NCBI RefSeq assembly: GCF_001485415.1
Contig: NZ_BCMQ01000008.1
Coordinates: 62,001 to 126,000 of the forward strand
Direction of reading: 5' to 3'
From: Myroides odoratimimus
GTDB lineage: Bacteria; Bacteroidota; Bacteroidia; Flavobacteriales; Flavobacteriaceae
DNA: 64,000 bases
Shown here: one piece after another, positions 8,887 to 17,052 of the stretch
How the letters are laid out: every line of letters starts with the position of its first letter
Numbering within the stretch: position 1 is the first letter of the stretch
Program-made: the position numbers and the translations under genes
The notes under the pieces: generated by a model
Seen by the model: only the letters and a program-made list of their open reading frames with translations
Database searches by the model: none
What the model was told of the DNA's origin: nothing

Positions 8887-10359
8887 ATGAGTCAAGAAGT
8901 TAGAGGGTTAGAACCTAAGAACTTATGGAACAAGTTCGCAGATCTAAACGCAGTACCTCGTCCATCTAAGAAGGAAGAGCGTGTGATTGAGTTCATGATG
9001 AACTTTGGTAAGTCTTTAGGTTTAGAAACTATAAAAGATGAGGTAGGTAACGTTATTATTAAAAAACCTGCTACTAAAGGATTGGAGAACAGAAAAGTGG
9101 TTGTAATGCAATCTCACTTAGATATGGTTCACCAAAAGAATAACGATACTGTATTTGACTTCGATACTCAAGGAATCGATATGTATGTAGAGGATGGATG
9201 GGTAAGAGCAAGAGGTACTACTTTAGGGGCTGATAATGGTTTAGGAGTAGCAGCTATTATGGCTATCTTAGAAAGCAATGAAATTCCACACCCTGCTATT
9301 GAGGCTTTATTTACAATAGACGAAGAAACTGGAATGACTGGTGCTAAAGGTCTTCAGGGAGGAATGTTAGAAGGAGAGATTCTTTTAAACTTAGATACAG
9401 AAGAGGATGACGAAATCGATATCGGATGTGCTGGTGGTGTAGATGTAACTGCATCTGCTGAGTATGATGAAGAAGATACACCTGAAGGATCTATCGGATA
9501 CAGAATTACTGTAAAAGGATTAAACGGAGGACACTCTGGTATGGATATCCACAAAGGATTAGGAAACGCAAATAAAATCATGAATAGATTGTTATTTGAT
9601 GCTTTTGATAACTTTGGATTACAGATATCTAAAATCAAAGGAGGAAGTTTAAGAAATGCTATTCCTAGAGAAAGTGTGGCTGAGGTAATTATCGCAAATA
9701 CTTTTGATGAGGCATTCGTATTTGATATGACTTCTATTGTAGATGAGATTAAAGCAGAGTTACATACTGTAGATCCTAACTTTGAAGTAGTATTTGAGAA
9801 ATTAGAAGCAGCTGATACTCCAAAGAAAGTAATGCCTTCTATGGCGCAATATTTCTTCGTAAGATCTATGTATACTGCTCATAATGGTGTATTCCGTATG
9901 AGTCCAGATTTCGATGACTTAGTAGAAGCTTCTAATAATATCGCTAAAGTAGATTTAGGAGAAGGTAAATTAGTAGTTAAGTGTTTAACTCGTTCTTCTG
10001 TAGAATCATCTAAATTTGATGTAGCAAATAGTCTTCGTTCTGCATTTGAATTAATGGGATGTGAAGTAGAATTCTCTGGATCTTACCCGGGATGGACACC
10101 TAATTCAGAGTCTGAAATATTAGACGTATTAGTAGATATCTATGAAAAACAAGTAGGTGAGAAGCCAAATGTAGTAGCATGTCACGCAGGATTAGAGTGT
10201 GGTATCTTAGGAACAAACTATCCTGATATGGATATGATTTCTTTTGGACCAACTATTCGCGGAGCTCACTCTCCTGTAGAGCGAGCTAATATTGCTTCTG
10301 TACAAAAATTCTGGAAATTCTTATTAGAGATCTTAACTCAGATTCCTGAGAAAAAGTAA
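8887..10359 (+). CDS. pepD: aminoacyl-histidine dipeptidase (M20 family)
   Basis: This is a 490-residue cytosolic M20C metallopeptidase that hydrolyses dipeptides, classically Xaa-His such as carnosine, to recycle amino acids. Length matches E. coli PepD. Metal and catalytic motifs are intact: QSHLDMVHQ (His metal ligand and catalytic Asp region), LGADNGLGVA (bridging Asp), FTIDEETGMTGA (catalytic Glu and Glu ligand), LNLDTEE and the C-terminal HS-containing GAHSPVE ligand region. The dimerisation-domain segment GGHSGMDIHKG is also present. It is a single-gene unit, with its own -7 box and a terminator at 10381. No signal peptide is seen. Confidence 0.93.
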   Translation: MSQEVRGLEPKNLWNKFADLNAVPRPSKKEERVIEFMMNFGKSLGLETIKDEVGNVIIKKPATKGLENRKVVVMQSHLDMVHQKNNDTVFDFDTQGIDMYVEDGWVRARGTTLGADNGLGVAAIMAILESNEIPHPAIEALFTIDEETGMTGAKGLQGGMLEGEILLNLDTEEDDEIDIGCAGGVDVTASAEYDEEDTPEGSIGYRITVKGLNGGHSGMDIHKGLGNANKIMNRLLFDAFDNFGLQISKIKGGSLRNAIPRESVAEVIIANTFDEAFVFDMTSIVDEIKAELHTVDPNFEVVFEKLEAADTPKKVMPSMAQYFFVRSMYTAHNGVFRMSPDFDDLVEASNNIAKVDLGEGKLVVKCLTRSSVESSKFDVANSLRSAFELMGCEVEFSGSYPGWTPNSESEILDVLVDIYEKQVGEKPNVVACHAGLECGILGTNYPDMDMISFGPTIRGAHSPVERANIASVQKFWKFLLEILTQIPEKK

Positions 10360-10380
10360 TCCAATAGATTAAAATAATGA

Positions 10381-10414
10381 AAAGGGTGTCCTATATTAGG
10401 ATGCCCTTTTTTTG
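10381..10414 (+). terminator. rho-independent terminator of pepD
   Basis: AAAGGGTGTCCTA / TAGGATGCCCTTT with a three-base loop and two G-U pairs, followed by a T-run. Confidence 0.85.
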
Positions 10415-10481
10415 TTACTATAATTTTTTTGATAATAAATTTTGTTTTCTGATATATTTTTATTTTAGCGTTAAAATGTTT

Positions 10482-10489
10482 TATTTTTG
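10482..10489 (+). promoter_or_regulatory. -7 box upstream of the retropepsin-like gene
   Basis: TATTTTTG matches TAnnTTTG and ends 19 bases before the ATG, giving a very short leader. Confidence 0.5.
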
Positions 10490-10508
10490 CCTTTAAATTA
10501 ACTTAATT

Positions 10509-11693
10509 ATGTTTAGAAAAGGGTTGTTGTTATTATTGTTAAGTGTAAATTGTTTTTTTGCACAAAAAGTCAAATTGCCATTTGAATTGTCAAAAGATCA
10601 CAGTACTATTTTTTTGAGGTTGCCAATGGAGAATCAAAAAGATAGTTTGCTCTTCTTCTTTGATACAGGAGCAGGAGCTCTACTTTTAGATACACAGAAG
10701 GCAAAAGAATTTGGTCTAAAAGCAGATTACAAAAGAGATATAACTGGAGCAGGAGGTAAAAAAACCTATGAGTCAATCAGGAATTATAAGGTTTATTTAG
10801 ATAAAAATAATTATGTGGACAGTACTTCAGTAGTGTTAGAAGATATGTCTAGGCTGTATGCTATGACTGAAAAGAAGTTTGACGGTATTATAGGAGCTAC
10901 GATTTTAAAAAATTATATAACAAAGCTAGACTTTAATACACAAATGATGAGTCTATATAATTTTGGAACAAAGGTAGATTATAGTGGTTATGAGAAGATT
11001 CCTTTTAAATTCTATAATGGTGCTTTAATTCAATTTCCTATTACGATGACATTGAATAATAATGAGCAATTCTCAGGAGATATCTTGTTTGATAGTGGTG
11101 CTAGTACTACTTTGATAATAAATACACCTTATAAAGAAAAGCATGATTTGTTAAGTAAAACAGATAAAAAGATATCTTATTCTAGCGATAATTTAAGTAA
11201 CAGTACAAGTTATGAAAAAGGATTAATTAAGAGTTTGAGGTTAGGTAGTTATGAGATTCAGAGTAGTGAATTATCAGTTTCGTTTTCTTCAGATACAGAA
11301 GGAGTAAGTGCTGTAAAAGGGTTGATGGGAATTTTAGGGAGTGAGATCATACATCGTTTTGACTTGATATTTGATTATAAAGATCAGTCTGTATATATTA
11401 AACCTAATGATTTGTTTGCAAAGGAATTTCGTCCATTTGTAAAACCATTGTCTCTAATGTATAATGATAAAAGAGACCAGATTTTAATCTCAAGTGTTAT
11501 CCATAATACAGAAGCTGCGGTTAAAGGGTTGAAAAAGGGGCAAAGGATTATATCTGTCAATGGTATTAGTACTAATGATATAGATAAATATGAAGCTATG
11601 TTGAGAGAAGAAAACAAGAAAGTCATTATAGAATATATGAATCTTGCTGGAGAAATTAAGGTTGTAGAAATTGACTTGGTAAGGTTGTTATAG
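10509..11693 (+). CDS. secreted retropepsin-like aspartic protease with PDZ domain
   Basis: This 394-residue exported protein starts with a signal peptide (LLLLLLSVNCFFAQ). Two retropepsin-type half sites are present in one chain: FDTGAG (Asp52) and FDSGAS (Asp195), each followed by hydrophobic strands. Each domain also has a later hydrophobic-hydrophobic-Gly segment (DGIIGATIL, GLMGILGSEI). The two domains could thus form an internal pseudo-dimer like pepsin, whereas retroviral enzymes dimerise between chains. A PDZ domain occupies the C-terminus (about 315-394; GLKKGQRIISVNGIST). It is probably periplasmic, possibly for envelope protein turnover; the substrate is unknown. It stands alone between neighbours in the same direction. 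Confidence 0.82.
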   Translation: MFRKGLLLLLLSVNCFFAQKVKLPFELSKDHSTIFLRLPMENQKDSLLFFFDTGAGALLLDTQKAKEFGLKADYKRDITGAGGKKTYESIRNYKVYLDKNNYVDSTSVVLEDMSRLYAMTEKKFDGIIGATILKNYITKLDFNTQMMSLYNFGTKVDYSGYEKIPFKFYNGALIQFPITMTLNNNEQFSGDILFDSGASTTLIINTPYKEKHDLLSKTDKKISYSSDNLSNSTSYEKGLIKSLRLGSYEIQSSELSVSFSSDTEGVSAVKGLMGILGSEIIHRFDLIFDYKDQSVYIKPNDLFAKEFRPFVKPLSLMYNDKRDQILISSVIHNTEAAVKGLKKGQRIISVNGISTNDIDKYEAMLREENKKVIIEYMNLAGEIKVVEIDLVRLL

Positions 11694-11895
11694 AGATATA
11701 TTCTATTTTTTTTACTAAAGCGAAAGTTGATATCGCAAGTTTTTTTATGCCCAAGAGGTTACCTTATAACATTTTTTTTGGGATCTGAATATCGATATAT
11801 AAAAGCTATAGGTTCTGAAAATATTAATGTTTATTTAAGAATAAAGTGTACTAAAATTAGTAATTTGGTTTCAATATAATTAAAACTCAATATTT

Positions 11896-12504
11896 ATGAA
11901 AAAATCCGTTTTAGCTTTAGCTTTAATTGGAGCACTAGCAATCTCTTGTGGAGAGAAAAAAGATACAAATGCAGTAGAAGAAACTACTGAGACAACAACT
12001 GAACAAGTAGAGGCACCAGCGCAGAAGGAATTATCTTATTCTATGGAGTGGACTGCTTTTAAAACGCCTGAGAAAGTAGGAGTAAAAGGAACATTTTCTG
12101 ATATTAAATTAAATGAAGTAAAAGCAGATGCTGCTACATTAGAAGAAGCATTAAAAGGTGCTAACTTCGTAGTAGTAACTTCTTCTGTAAGCACAAATGA
12201 TGCTGGTAGAGATGAGAAATTAAAAGGTGAGTTCTTTGCTAAAATGGTAGGGAATATCAATGGATTCTTTGGAGAGTTTAAAGATGGTAAAGTAATCGTA
12301 AACTTAACAATGAATGGAATTTCTAAAGAGAAAGAGTTTACTTATACAGTAGAAGGGGATGCTCTTAAACTAAATGGTTCAATAGATATCATCGCTGATT
12401 TTACGGCTCAGTCTGCATTTGATAGCTTACATGCAGCTTGTAAAGATTTACACGAAGGGAAAACTTGGTCTGACGTAGAGATTTCTGCTGAGATTAAAAA
12501 ATAA
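11896..12504 (+). CDS. YceI-like domain lipoprotein
   Basis: This 202-residue protein has a lipoprotein signal (LIGALAISCGEKK). After a Thr/Glu-rich linker (residues 24-45) comes a YceI-like lipocalin-type beta-barrel, recognisable from WTAFKTPEKVGVKGTF, SVSTNDAGRDEKLKGEFF and the alternating strands NGKV-type segments to the C-terminus. Members bind polyisoprenoids or amphiphiles in the periplasm. It is single-gene, with its own leader and a terminator overlapping the start of the prfA promoter region. The physiological ligand here is unknown. Confidence 0.8.
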   Translation: MKKSVLALALIGALAISCGEKKDTNAVEETTETTTEQVEAPAQKELSYSMEWTAFKTPEKVGVKGTFSDIKLNEVKADAATLEEALKGANFVVVTSSVSTNDAGRDEKLKGEFFAKMVGNINGFFGEFKDGKVIVNLTMNGISKEKEFTYTVEGDALKLNGSIDIIADFTAQSAFDSLHAACKDLHEGKTWSDVEISAEIKK

Positions 12505-12530
12505 TTAGTTACTTTTGTAACGTAATTGAA

Positions 12531-12562
12531 GAGGAGTATGCTAAAATATTCCTCTTTTTTTG
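12531..12562 (+). terminator. rho-independent terminator of the YceI-like gene
   Basis: GAGGAGTAT / ATATTCCTC (one G-U pair) with a six-base loop and T8. The prfA -7 box begins right at the end of the T-run. Confidence 0.85.
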
Positions 12563-12570
12563 TACCTTTG
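12563..12570 (+). promoter_or_regulatory. -7 box of the prfA promoter
   Basis: TACCTTTG, a full match to TAnnTTTG, abuts the T-tract of the preceding terminator and lies 29 bases before the prfA ATG. Confidence 0.6.
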
Positions 12571-12599
12571 CAAACCAAATAAATTATCTATTTTAGGAT

Positions 12600-13673
12600 A
12601 TGTTAGATAGACTACAAATTATTAAGCAACGTTTTGACGAAGTTTCTGACTTAATTATTCAGCCAGATGTAATCGCTGATCAAAAACGTTACGTACAATT
12701 AAATAAAGAGTATAAAGATTTAAAACAGTTAGTTGAAAAACGAGCTGAGTATATAAATCTTAAAGGTAATATGGAAGAAGCTAATGAAATATTAGCTGAT
12801 GGAAGTGATGCTGAAATGGTAGAAATGGCTAAGATGCAATTAGATGAGGCAAAAGGTCGTTTACCAGAATTAGAGGAAGAAATCAAATTCTTATTAATAC
12901 CTAAGGATCCGGAGGATGCTAAGAACGTAATGGTAGAGGTACGTGCTGGTACAGGAGGTGATGAGGCGAGTATCTTTGCTGGGGATTTATTTAGAATGTA
13001 TACTAAATACTGTGAATCTAAAGGATGGAGAACATCTGTAGTAGATGTGAATGAAGGAACTTCTGGAGGATATAAAGAGGTAATCTTTGAAGTAACAGGA
13101 GAAGATGTATATGGTACATTGAAATTTGAAGCTGGAGTACACCGTGTACAACGTGTTCCTCAAACGGAAACTCAAGGACGTGTACATACATCAGCTGCTA
13201 CTGTAATGGTATTACCAGAAGCAGAAGAGTTTGATGTACATATCGATATGAATGATGTACGTATTGACTTATTCTGTTCGTCAGGACCTGGAGGGCAGTC
13301 TGTAAATACAACTAAATCAGCCGTACGTATGACTCACATTCCTACAGGCCTTGTGGCTCAATGTCAGGACGAGAAATCTCAACACAAGAATAAGGATAAA
13401 GCTTTATCTGTATTACGTTCTCGTTTGTATGAAATGGAGTTAGCGAAGAAACAGGCAGAAGATGCTACTAAACGTTCATCTCAAGTAAGTAGTGGAGATA
13501 GATCTGCAAAGATTAGAACTTATAACTATCCACAAGGACGTGTTACTGATCACCGTATTGGACTTACTCTTTATGATTTGGATGGTGTTATGAATGGTAA
13601 TATTCAGAAGATTATTGATGAGTTACAATTGGTAAGTAATACTGAGAAATTAAAAGAAGGAGACGTTTTTTAA
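12600..13673 (+). CDS. prfA: peptide chain release factor 1
   Basis: This 357-residue class I release factor ends translation at UAA and UAG. The catalytic GGQ is present in [17 protein letters not shown], and the region with the RF1 stop-codon-reading motif ([14 protein letters not shown]) precedes it. RF1-specific features (helical N-terminal domain, length near 360, no programmed frameshift) separate it from RF2. It is monocistronic: its own -7 box lies upstream and a terminator starts 20 bases after its stop. Confidence 0.97.
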   Translation: MLDRLQIIKQRFDEVSDLIIQPDVIADQKRYVQLNKEYKDLKQLVEKRAEYINLKGNMEEANEILADGSDAEMVEMAKMQLDEAKGRLPELEEEIKFLLIPKDPEDAKNVMVEVRAGTGGDEASIFAGDLFRMYTKYCESKGWRTSVVDVNEGTSGGYKEVIFEVTGEDVYGTLKFEAGVHRVQRVPQTETQGRVHTSAATVMVLPEAEEFDVHIDMNDVRIDLFCSSGPGGQSVNTTKSAVRMTHIPTGLVAQCQDEKSQHKNKDKALSVLRSRLYEMELAKKQAEDATKRSSQVSSGDRSAKIRTYNYPQGRVTDHRIGLTLYDLDGVMNGNIQKIIDELQLVSNTEKLKEGDVF

Positions 13674-13693
13674 TCGTCTTTTATAAATATAAT

Positions 13694-13729
13694 AAACCAC
13701 ACTTGCTTTTGTATAGTGTGGTTTTTTTT
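13694..13729 (+). terminator. rho-independent terminator of prfA
   Basis: AAACCACACT / AGTGTGGTTT, an 11-base loop, then a T-run. Confidence 0.88.
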
Positions 13730-13747
13730 AAACTATAACTACGAAAC

Positions 13748-14569
13748 ATGACTACACAACAATTAATCGAACAAATCAAGCAAAAGAAATCATTTCTATG
13801 TGTTGGCTTAGATGTTGATTTAGATAAGATTCCAACTTTTTTATTAAAAGAAGAAGATCCTATTTTTAGTTTTAATAAAGCAATTATTGATGCAACTCAC
13901 CAATATGCAGTAGCTTATAAACCGAATATTGCCTTTTATGAAGCTTATGGTATAAAAGGATGGATGTCTCTGAAGAAGACAATAGAATACTTAAATACTA
14001 ACTATCCTGAGGTATATACCATAGCAGATGCTAAACGTGGAGATATAGGTAATACAGCATCTATGTATGCTAAAGCTTTCTTTGAAGATATGTCATTTGA
14101 TAGTGTTACTGTTGCGCCTTATATGGGTAAAGATTCTGTAGAACCTTTTTTAGCTTTTGAAAATAAACATACTATTCTTTTAGCATTGACTTCAAATCAA
14201 GGAGCATTTGATTTCCAAACAAAAGAAGTGAATGGAAAGCCATTGTATCAAGAAGTATTAGAAACTTCTCAAACGTATAAAAATGCAGCAAATTTAATGT
14301 ATGTAGTGGGAGCTACTAAGGCAGAGTATTTTGAAGAGATTAGAAAAATAGTTCCAGAAAGTTTTTTATTAGTTCCAGGAGTAGGAGCTCAAGGTGGTAA
14401 TTTACAGGATGTATGTAAATATGGATTAAGTAAAAATGTAGGATTGCTAATCAATTCGTCAAGAGGTATTATCTTTGCATCTAAGGAAGAAGATTTCGCA
14501 GAGAAAGCGGGATTAGAAGCTAAAGCCATTCAACAAGAAATGGAGGAGATATTAAAAAAAATGGTATGA
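13748..14569 (+). CDS. pyrF: orotidine 5'-phosphate decarboxylase (group 2)
   Basis: This 273-residue enzyme carries out the last step of de novo UMP synthesis, decarboxylating OMP. The catalytic Lys/Asp motif reads [11 protein letters not shown], the form seen in the longer group-2 (PyrF2) enzymes; length agrees with that group. The start [14 protein letters not shown] and the C-terminal [10 protein letters not shown] phosphate-binding region are also typical. Its stop overlaps the next start (ATGA at 14566), so the two are co-translated. Confidence 0.95.
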   Translation: MTTQQLIEQIKQKKSFLCVGLDVDLDKIPTFLLKEEDPIFSFNKAIIDATHQYAVAYKPNIAFYEAYGIKGWMSLKKTIEYLNTNYPEVYTIADAKRGDIGNTASMYAKAFFEDMSFDSVTVAPYMGKDSVEPFLAFENKHTILLALTSNQGAFDFQTKEVNGKPLYQEVLETSQTYKNAANLMYVVGATKAEYFEEIRKIVPESFLLVPGVGAQGGNLQDVCKYGLSKNVGLLINSSRGIIFASKEEDFAEKAGLEAKAIQQEMEEILKKMV

Positions 14570-15366
14570 TTGTATTAAAAGATCAAATAGGGCAAGAGCA
14601 TCGCTTTGAACAAGCACCAAAGAGAATTATTTCTTTAGTTCCATCTCAAACAGAAACGTTATGTGATTTGGGACTTGAAGACGAGATTAAAGGAATAACT
14701 AAATTCTGTGTACATCCTTATCATTTAGGTGTTGTCAAAATAAAAGTAGGTGGAACTAAAAAGGTACACGTAGAAAAGATTAAAGCGCTTAATCCTGATA
14801 TTATTATTGCCAATAAAGAAGAAAATACTTTAGAGATTGTAGAAAGTCTAAAAGATATTTGTCCTGTTTGGGTTACTGATGTTGTTACATTAGACGATAA
14901 TAAACAAATGATAGAAGATTTCGGTGTGTTGTTTAACAAACGTATAGAAGCAAAGAAATGGAATGATAAGATTGATTTTGCTATCAAGGATTTTATGTCT
15001 TTTGTAAGTACTAGAGAAGCACAAAAAGCGGCTTATTTTATCTGGAGAGAACCTTATATGGCAGCAGGTAATAATACGTTTATCAATACCCTTTTGACTT
15101 TGAATAAATTTACAAATGTGTATGCTAATCGCGAAGAGCGTTATCCTGAAGTAGAGATAAGAAAGATTAGAATTCAAGGAGATCCTGAATTAGTATTCTT
15201 ATCATCAGAGCCATATCCATTTAAGGAAGAGCATGCTTTCGAATTAGGAAGACATACACATCATGGGAAAACTGTCTTTGTGGATGGGGAAATGTTCTCT
15301 TGGCATGGAACACATTTGTTTAATGCTTTTGAATACTTTAAGCAAATTCATAAACGAATTGAATAA
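14566..15366 (+). CDS. BtuF/FepB-like helical-backbone substrate-binding protein without signal peptide
   Basis: This 266-residue protein has the fold of cobalamin/siderophore ABC binding proteins: the [20 protein letters not shown] opening, the [10 protein letters not shown] central segment and a C-terminal half ending near [12 protein letters not shown]. It has no signal peptide; the domain begins within the first 20 residues, so it is predicted cytoplasmic, which is odd for a binding protein. No permease or ATPase gene is adjacent. It overlaps pyrF by four bases. Either the true role is not transport or the export signal is lost. The family is clear; the function is not. Confidence 0.75.
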   Translation: MIVLKDQIGQEHRFEQAPKRIISLVPSQTETLCDLGLEDEIKGITKFCVHPYHLGVVKIKVGGTKKVHVEKIKALNPDIIIANKEENTLEIVESLKDICPVWVTDVVTLDDNKQMIEDFGVLFNKRIEAKKWNDKIDFAIKDFMSFVSTREAQKAAYFIWREPYMAAGNNTFINTLLTLNKFTNVYANREERYPEVEIRKIRIQGDPELVFLSSEPYPFKEEHAFELGRHTHHGKTVFVDGEMFSWHGTHLFNAFEYFKQIHKRIE

Positions 15367-15423
15367 TATCTTGATTATTAGATGAAAAGTAGTCTAGAAG
15401 ATTACGGTAAGAATATTAAAAAG

Positions 15424-15457
15424 AAAAAGCCGAGTAAGAAATTACTCAGCTTTTTTT
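15424..15457 (+). terminator. rho-independent terminator of pyrF-btuF-like operon
   Basis: AAAAGC-C-GAGTAA / TTACTC-A-GCTTTT with a four-base loop, then T7. One C/A mismatch lies inside the stem. Confidence 0.8.
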
Positions 15458-15606
15458 AACTAACCCTAACTATTATGAAATCAATCATTATTGATTATAC
15501 AAATATCAAAAAAATATTTAGAAAGGTCAGTTAATCGAATGTTATAATAATGTTATATTTATTTTTTTGTTTAAAAATATAAATATTATTCAATATAATT
15601 GACTAG

Positions 15607-16389
15607 TTACTTTTTATTTTTAAAAAGTTTCTCGATAGAATTACTTGATGTGTTTTTTTTAGTTGAGTTTGTTAGATTATCTTGAATTGCGAATACTTCT
15701 TTTAATAGTTTAGAATCTCTAGATCCTGTGATATTTTCTCTAATATTTCCTTCTTCAACTGCGATCATTTTGAATACACCATCCATTGTTTGGTTGGTAA
15801 TATAATCTGTTAAGTCTGTTGTAACAGGAGATACTAGAGGAAGTGCATTGTAAGTAGTAGTCATTTTTTCCCAGATTACATCGGCTCCTACTGATGCTAT
15901 GGAAGAATTAATCACTGGACTGAATTTAGTATATAAACTTTTAGATGTGCTTTTTTTTAAGTAATCAGTTGCCGCTGATTTGCCTCCAACAAGAATATCT
16001 TTAGCGTCTGTGAATGTCATATTCTTAACTGCGTCTACAAAGATTGGTGTAGCTTCTTTCACAGCACTTTCTGCAGCTCTGTTTATTAGTGTTAATCCTT
16101 GATCCGCTAATTTGTCCATACCTATTCTTCTTAAAGCTCTATCTACTTTTTGAAATTCTTCAGGCATTACAATTTTAACCAATTCATTTTTTAAGAAACC
16201 ATCAGGTTGTGATAGTTTACTTACTTGATCAGCAATTCCTTTATCAAGAGCTTCTTTTAATCCCTTAGCCACTTTGTCTTGTGTAAGAGAATTGATTAGG
16301 TTATTTTTTTTAGTGGTTTGAGCATTGATGATTGGGGAATAGGCTAGTGTACTCATGGTTAGTACAGCAGCAATCATTGTCTTTTTCAT
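15607..16389 (-). CDS. exported DUF4197 family protein
   Basis: This 260-residue protein has a signal peptide (MKKTMIAAVLTMSTLAYS...INA). The mature part matches the DUF4197 family: GLKEALDKGIADQVSKLS near the start, then RRIGMDKLADQGLTLINRAAE, LVGGKSAATDYLKKST and a C-terminal ALPLVSPVTTDLTDYIT segment. The fold is all-helical and the function is not known; it is expected in the periplasm. It is the second gene of a two-gene minus-strand unit behind a small membrane-anchored protein, six bases apart. No clear GC-rich terminator follows, only an A/T hairpin around 15540-15600. Confidence 0.85.
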   Translation of the reverse strand: MKKTMIAAVLTMSTLAYSPIINAQTTKKNNLINSLTQDKVAKGLKEALDKGIADQVSKLSQPDGFLKNELVKIVMPEEFQKVDRALRRIGMDKLADQGLTLINRAAESAVKEATPIFVDAVKNMTFTDAKDILVGGKSAATDYLKKSTSKSLYTKFSPVINSSIASVGADVIWEKMTTTYNALPLVSPVTTDLTDYITNQTMDGVFKMIAVEEGNIRENITGSRDSKLLKEVFAIQDNLTNSTKKNTSSNSIEKLFKNKK

Positions 16390-16395
16390 AGTGTT

Positions 16396-16932
16396 TTATT
16401 TATCTGTTATTGTATTTACTTCTAGTTTTATTGCTTTTCTAGCAATTTCTAACTTTTCTTCTATTATGATATTCTTTGCAATTAATGTCTGTCTAAGTTG
16501 ACTAGCATCGATGATGTTAGGATTATTGCCTATTTGGTGTATTAATTCTATAATACTGTTTTTTGATTGAACTATAATTTGCCAAAGCTCTTCGCTAATA
16601 TAGATTTGCTGAGCTACGTTATAGTCAAACTCTTGTTCTATATGATTTATTAAATTGATTTGATATAGCACTTTATCTTCTGTAGTAGGTGTAATTCTTA
16701 AAACTAATTTTTTTAGATCTATACGCTCAATTAGTATAATAAAACGTTCAAAAGCTTGTAGTTTTAAAGCTTGTAAGTCTATTGTATTTTGGGTTTTGAG
16801 TTTTTCTAATAGGACTAAATCTTTTTTTGTTTGATTTCTCAAAATACGGTTAAAGAATGTATATGCTAAAGCTGCTGAAATTAAGGCAGGTAGAGTATAG
16901 GCTAATAGCTGTAAAACAAATTCTGTGCTCAT
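16396..16932 (-). CDS. membrane-anchored protein of unknown function
   Basis: This protein of about 178 residues has one N-terminal transmembrane segment (FVLQLLAYTLPALISAALAY), then a charged cytoplasmic domain that looks helical and coiled-coil-like (KKDLVLLEKLKTQNTIDLQALKLQAFERF). I do not recognise a named domain. It sits upstream of and close to the DUF4197 gene, so the two are probably co-transcribed. ATG 16932 is preferred over an upstream in-frame TTG at 16950. Confidence 0.65.
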   Translation of the reverse strand: MSTEFVLQLLAYTLPALISAALAYTFFNRILRNQTKKDLVLLEKLKTQNTIDLQALKLQAFERFIILIERIDLKKLVLRITPTTEDKVLYQINLINHIEQEFDYNVAQQIYISEELWQIIVQSKNSIIELIHQIGNNPNIIDASQLRQTLIAKNIIIEEKLEIARKAIKLEVNTITDK

Positions 16933-17000
16933 TGCGATCTTTTTAAGCAAAAATAGGGAATATTATGTTTGCTGTGATAATTTTTATGGTCGCAAAAAAC

Positions 17001-17031
17001 TTGTTATAAAGGTATAGTAATTGTAATTTTG
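17001..17031 (+). promoter_or_regulatory. promoter of the UvrD/PcrA-like helicase gene
   Basis: TTG (17001-17003), a 20-base spacer and TAATTTTG (17024-17031) match the Bacteroidota -33/-7 pattern. The -7 box overlaps an upstream TTG codon at 17029 and thereby rules that codon out as the start. Confidence 0.65.
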
Positions 17032-17052
17032 ACCTTTTCGAGTAAATTAGAT

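Noticed and set aside
15475..15534. A 19-codon ORF after the btuF-like terminator
   Set aside because: Too short, with no family match or terminator of its own; it may be a leader peptide but cannot be supported.
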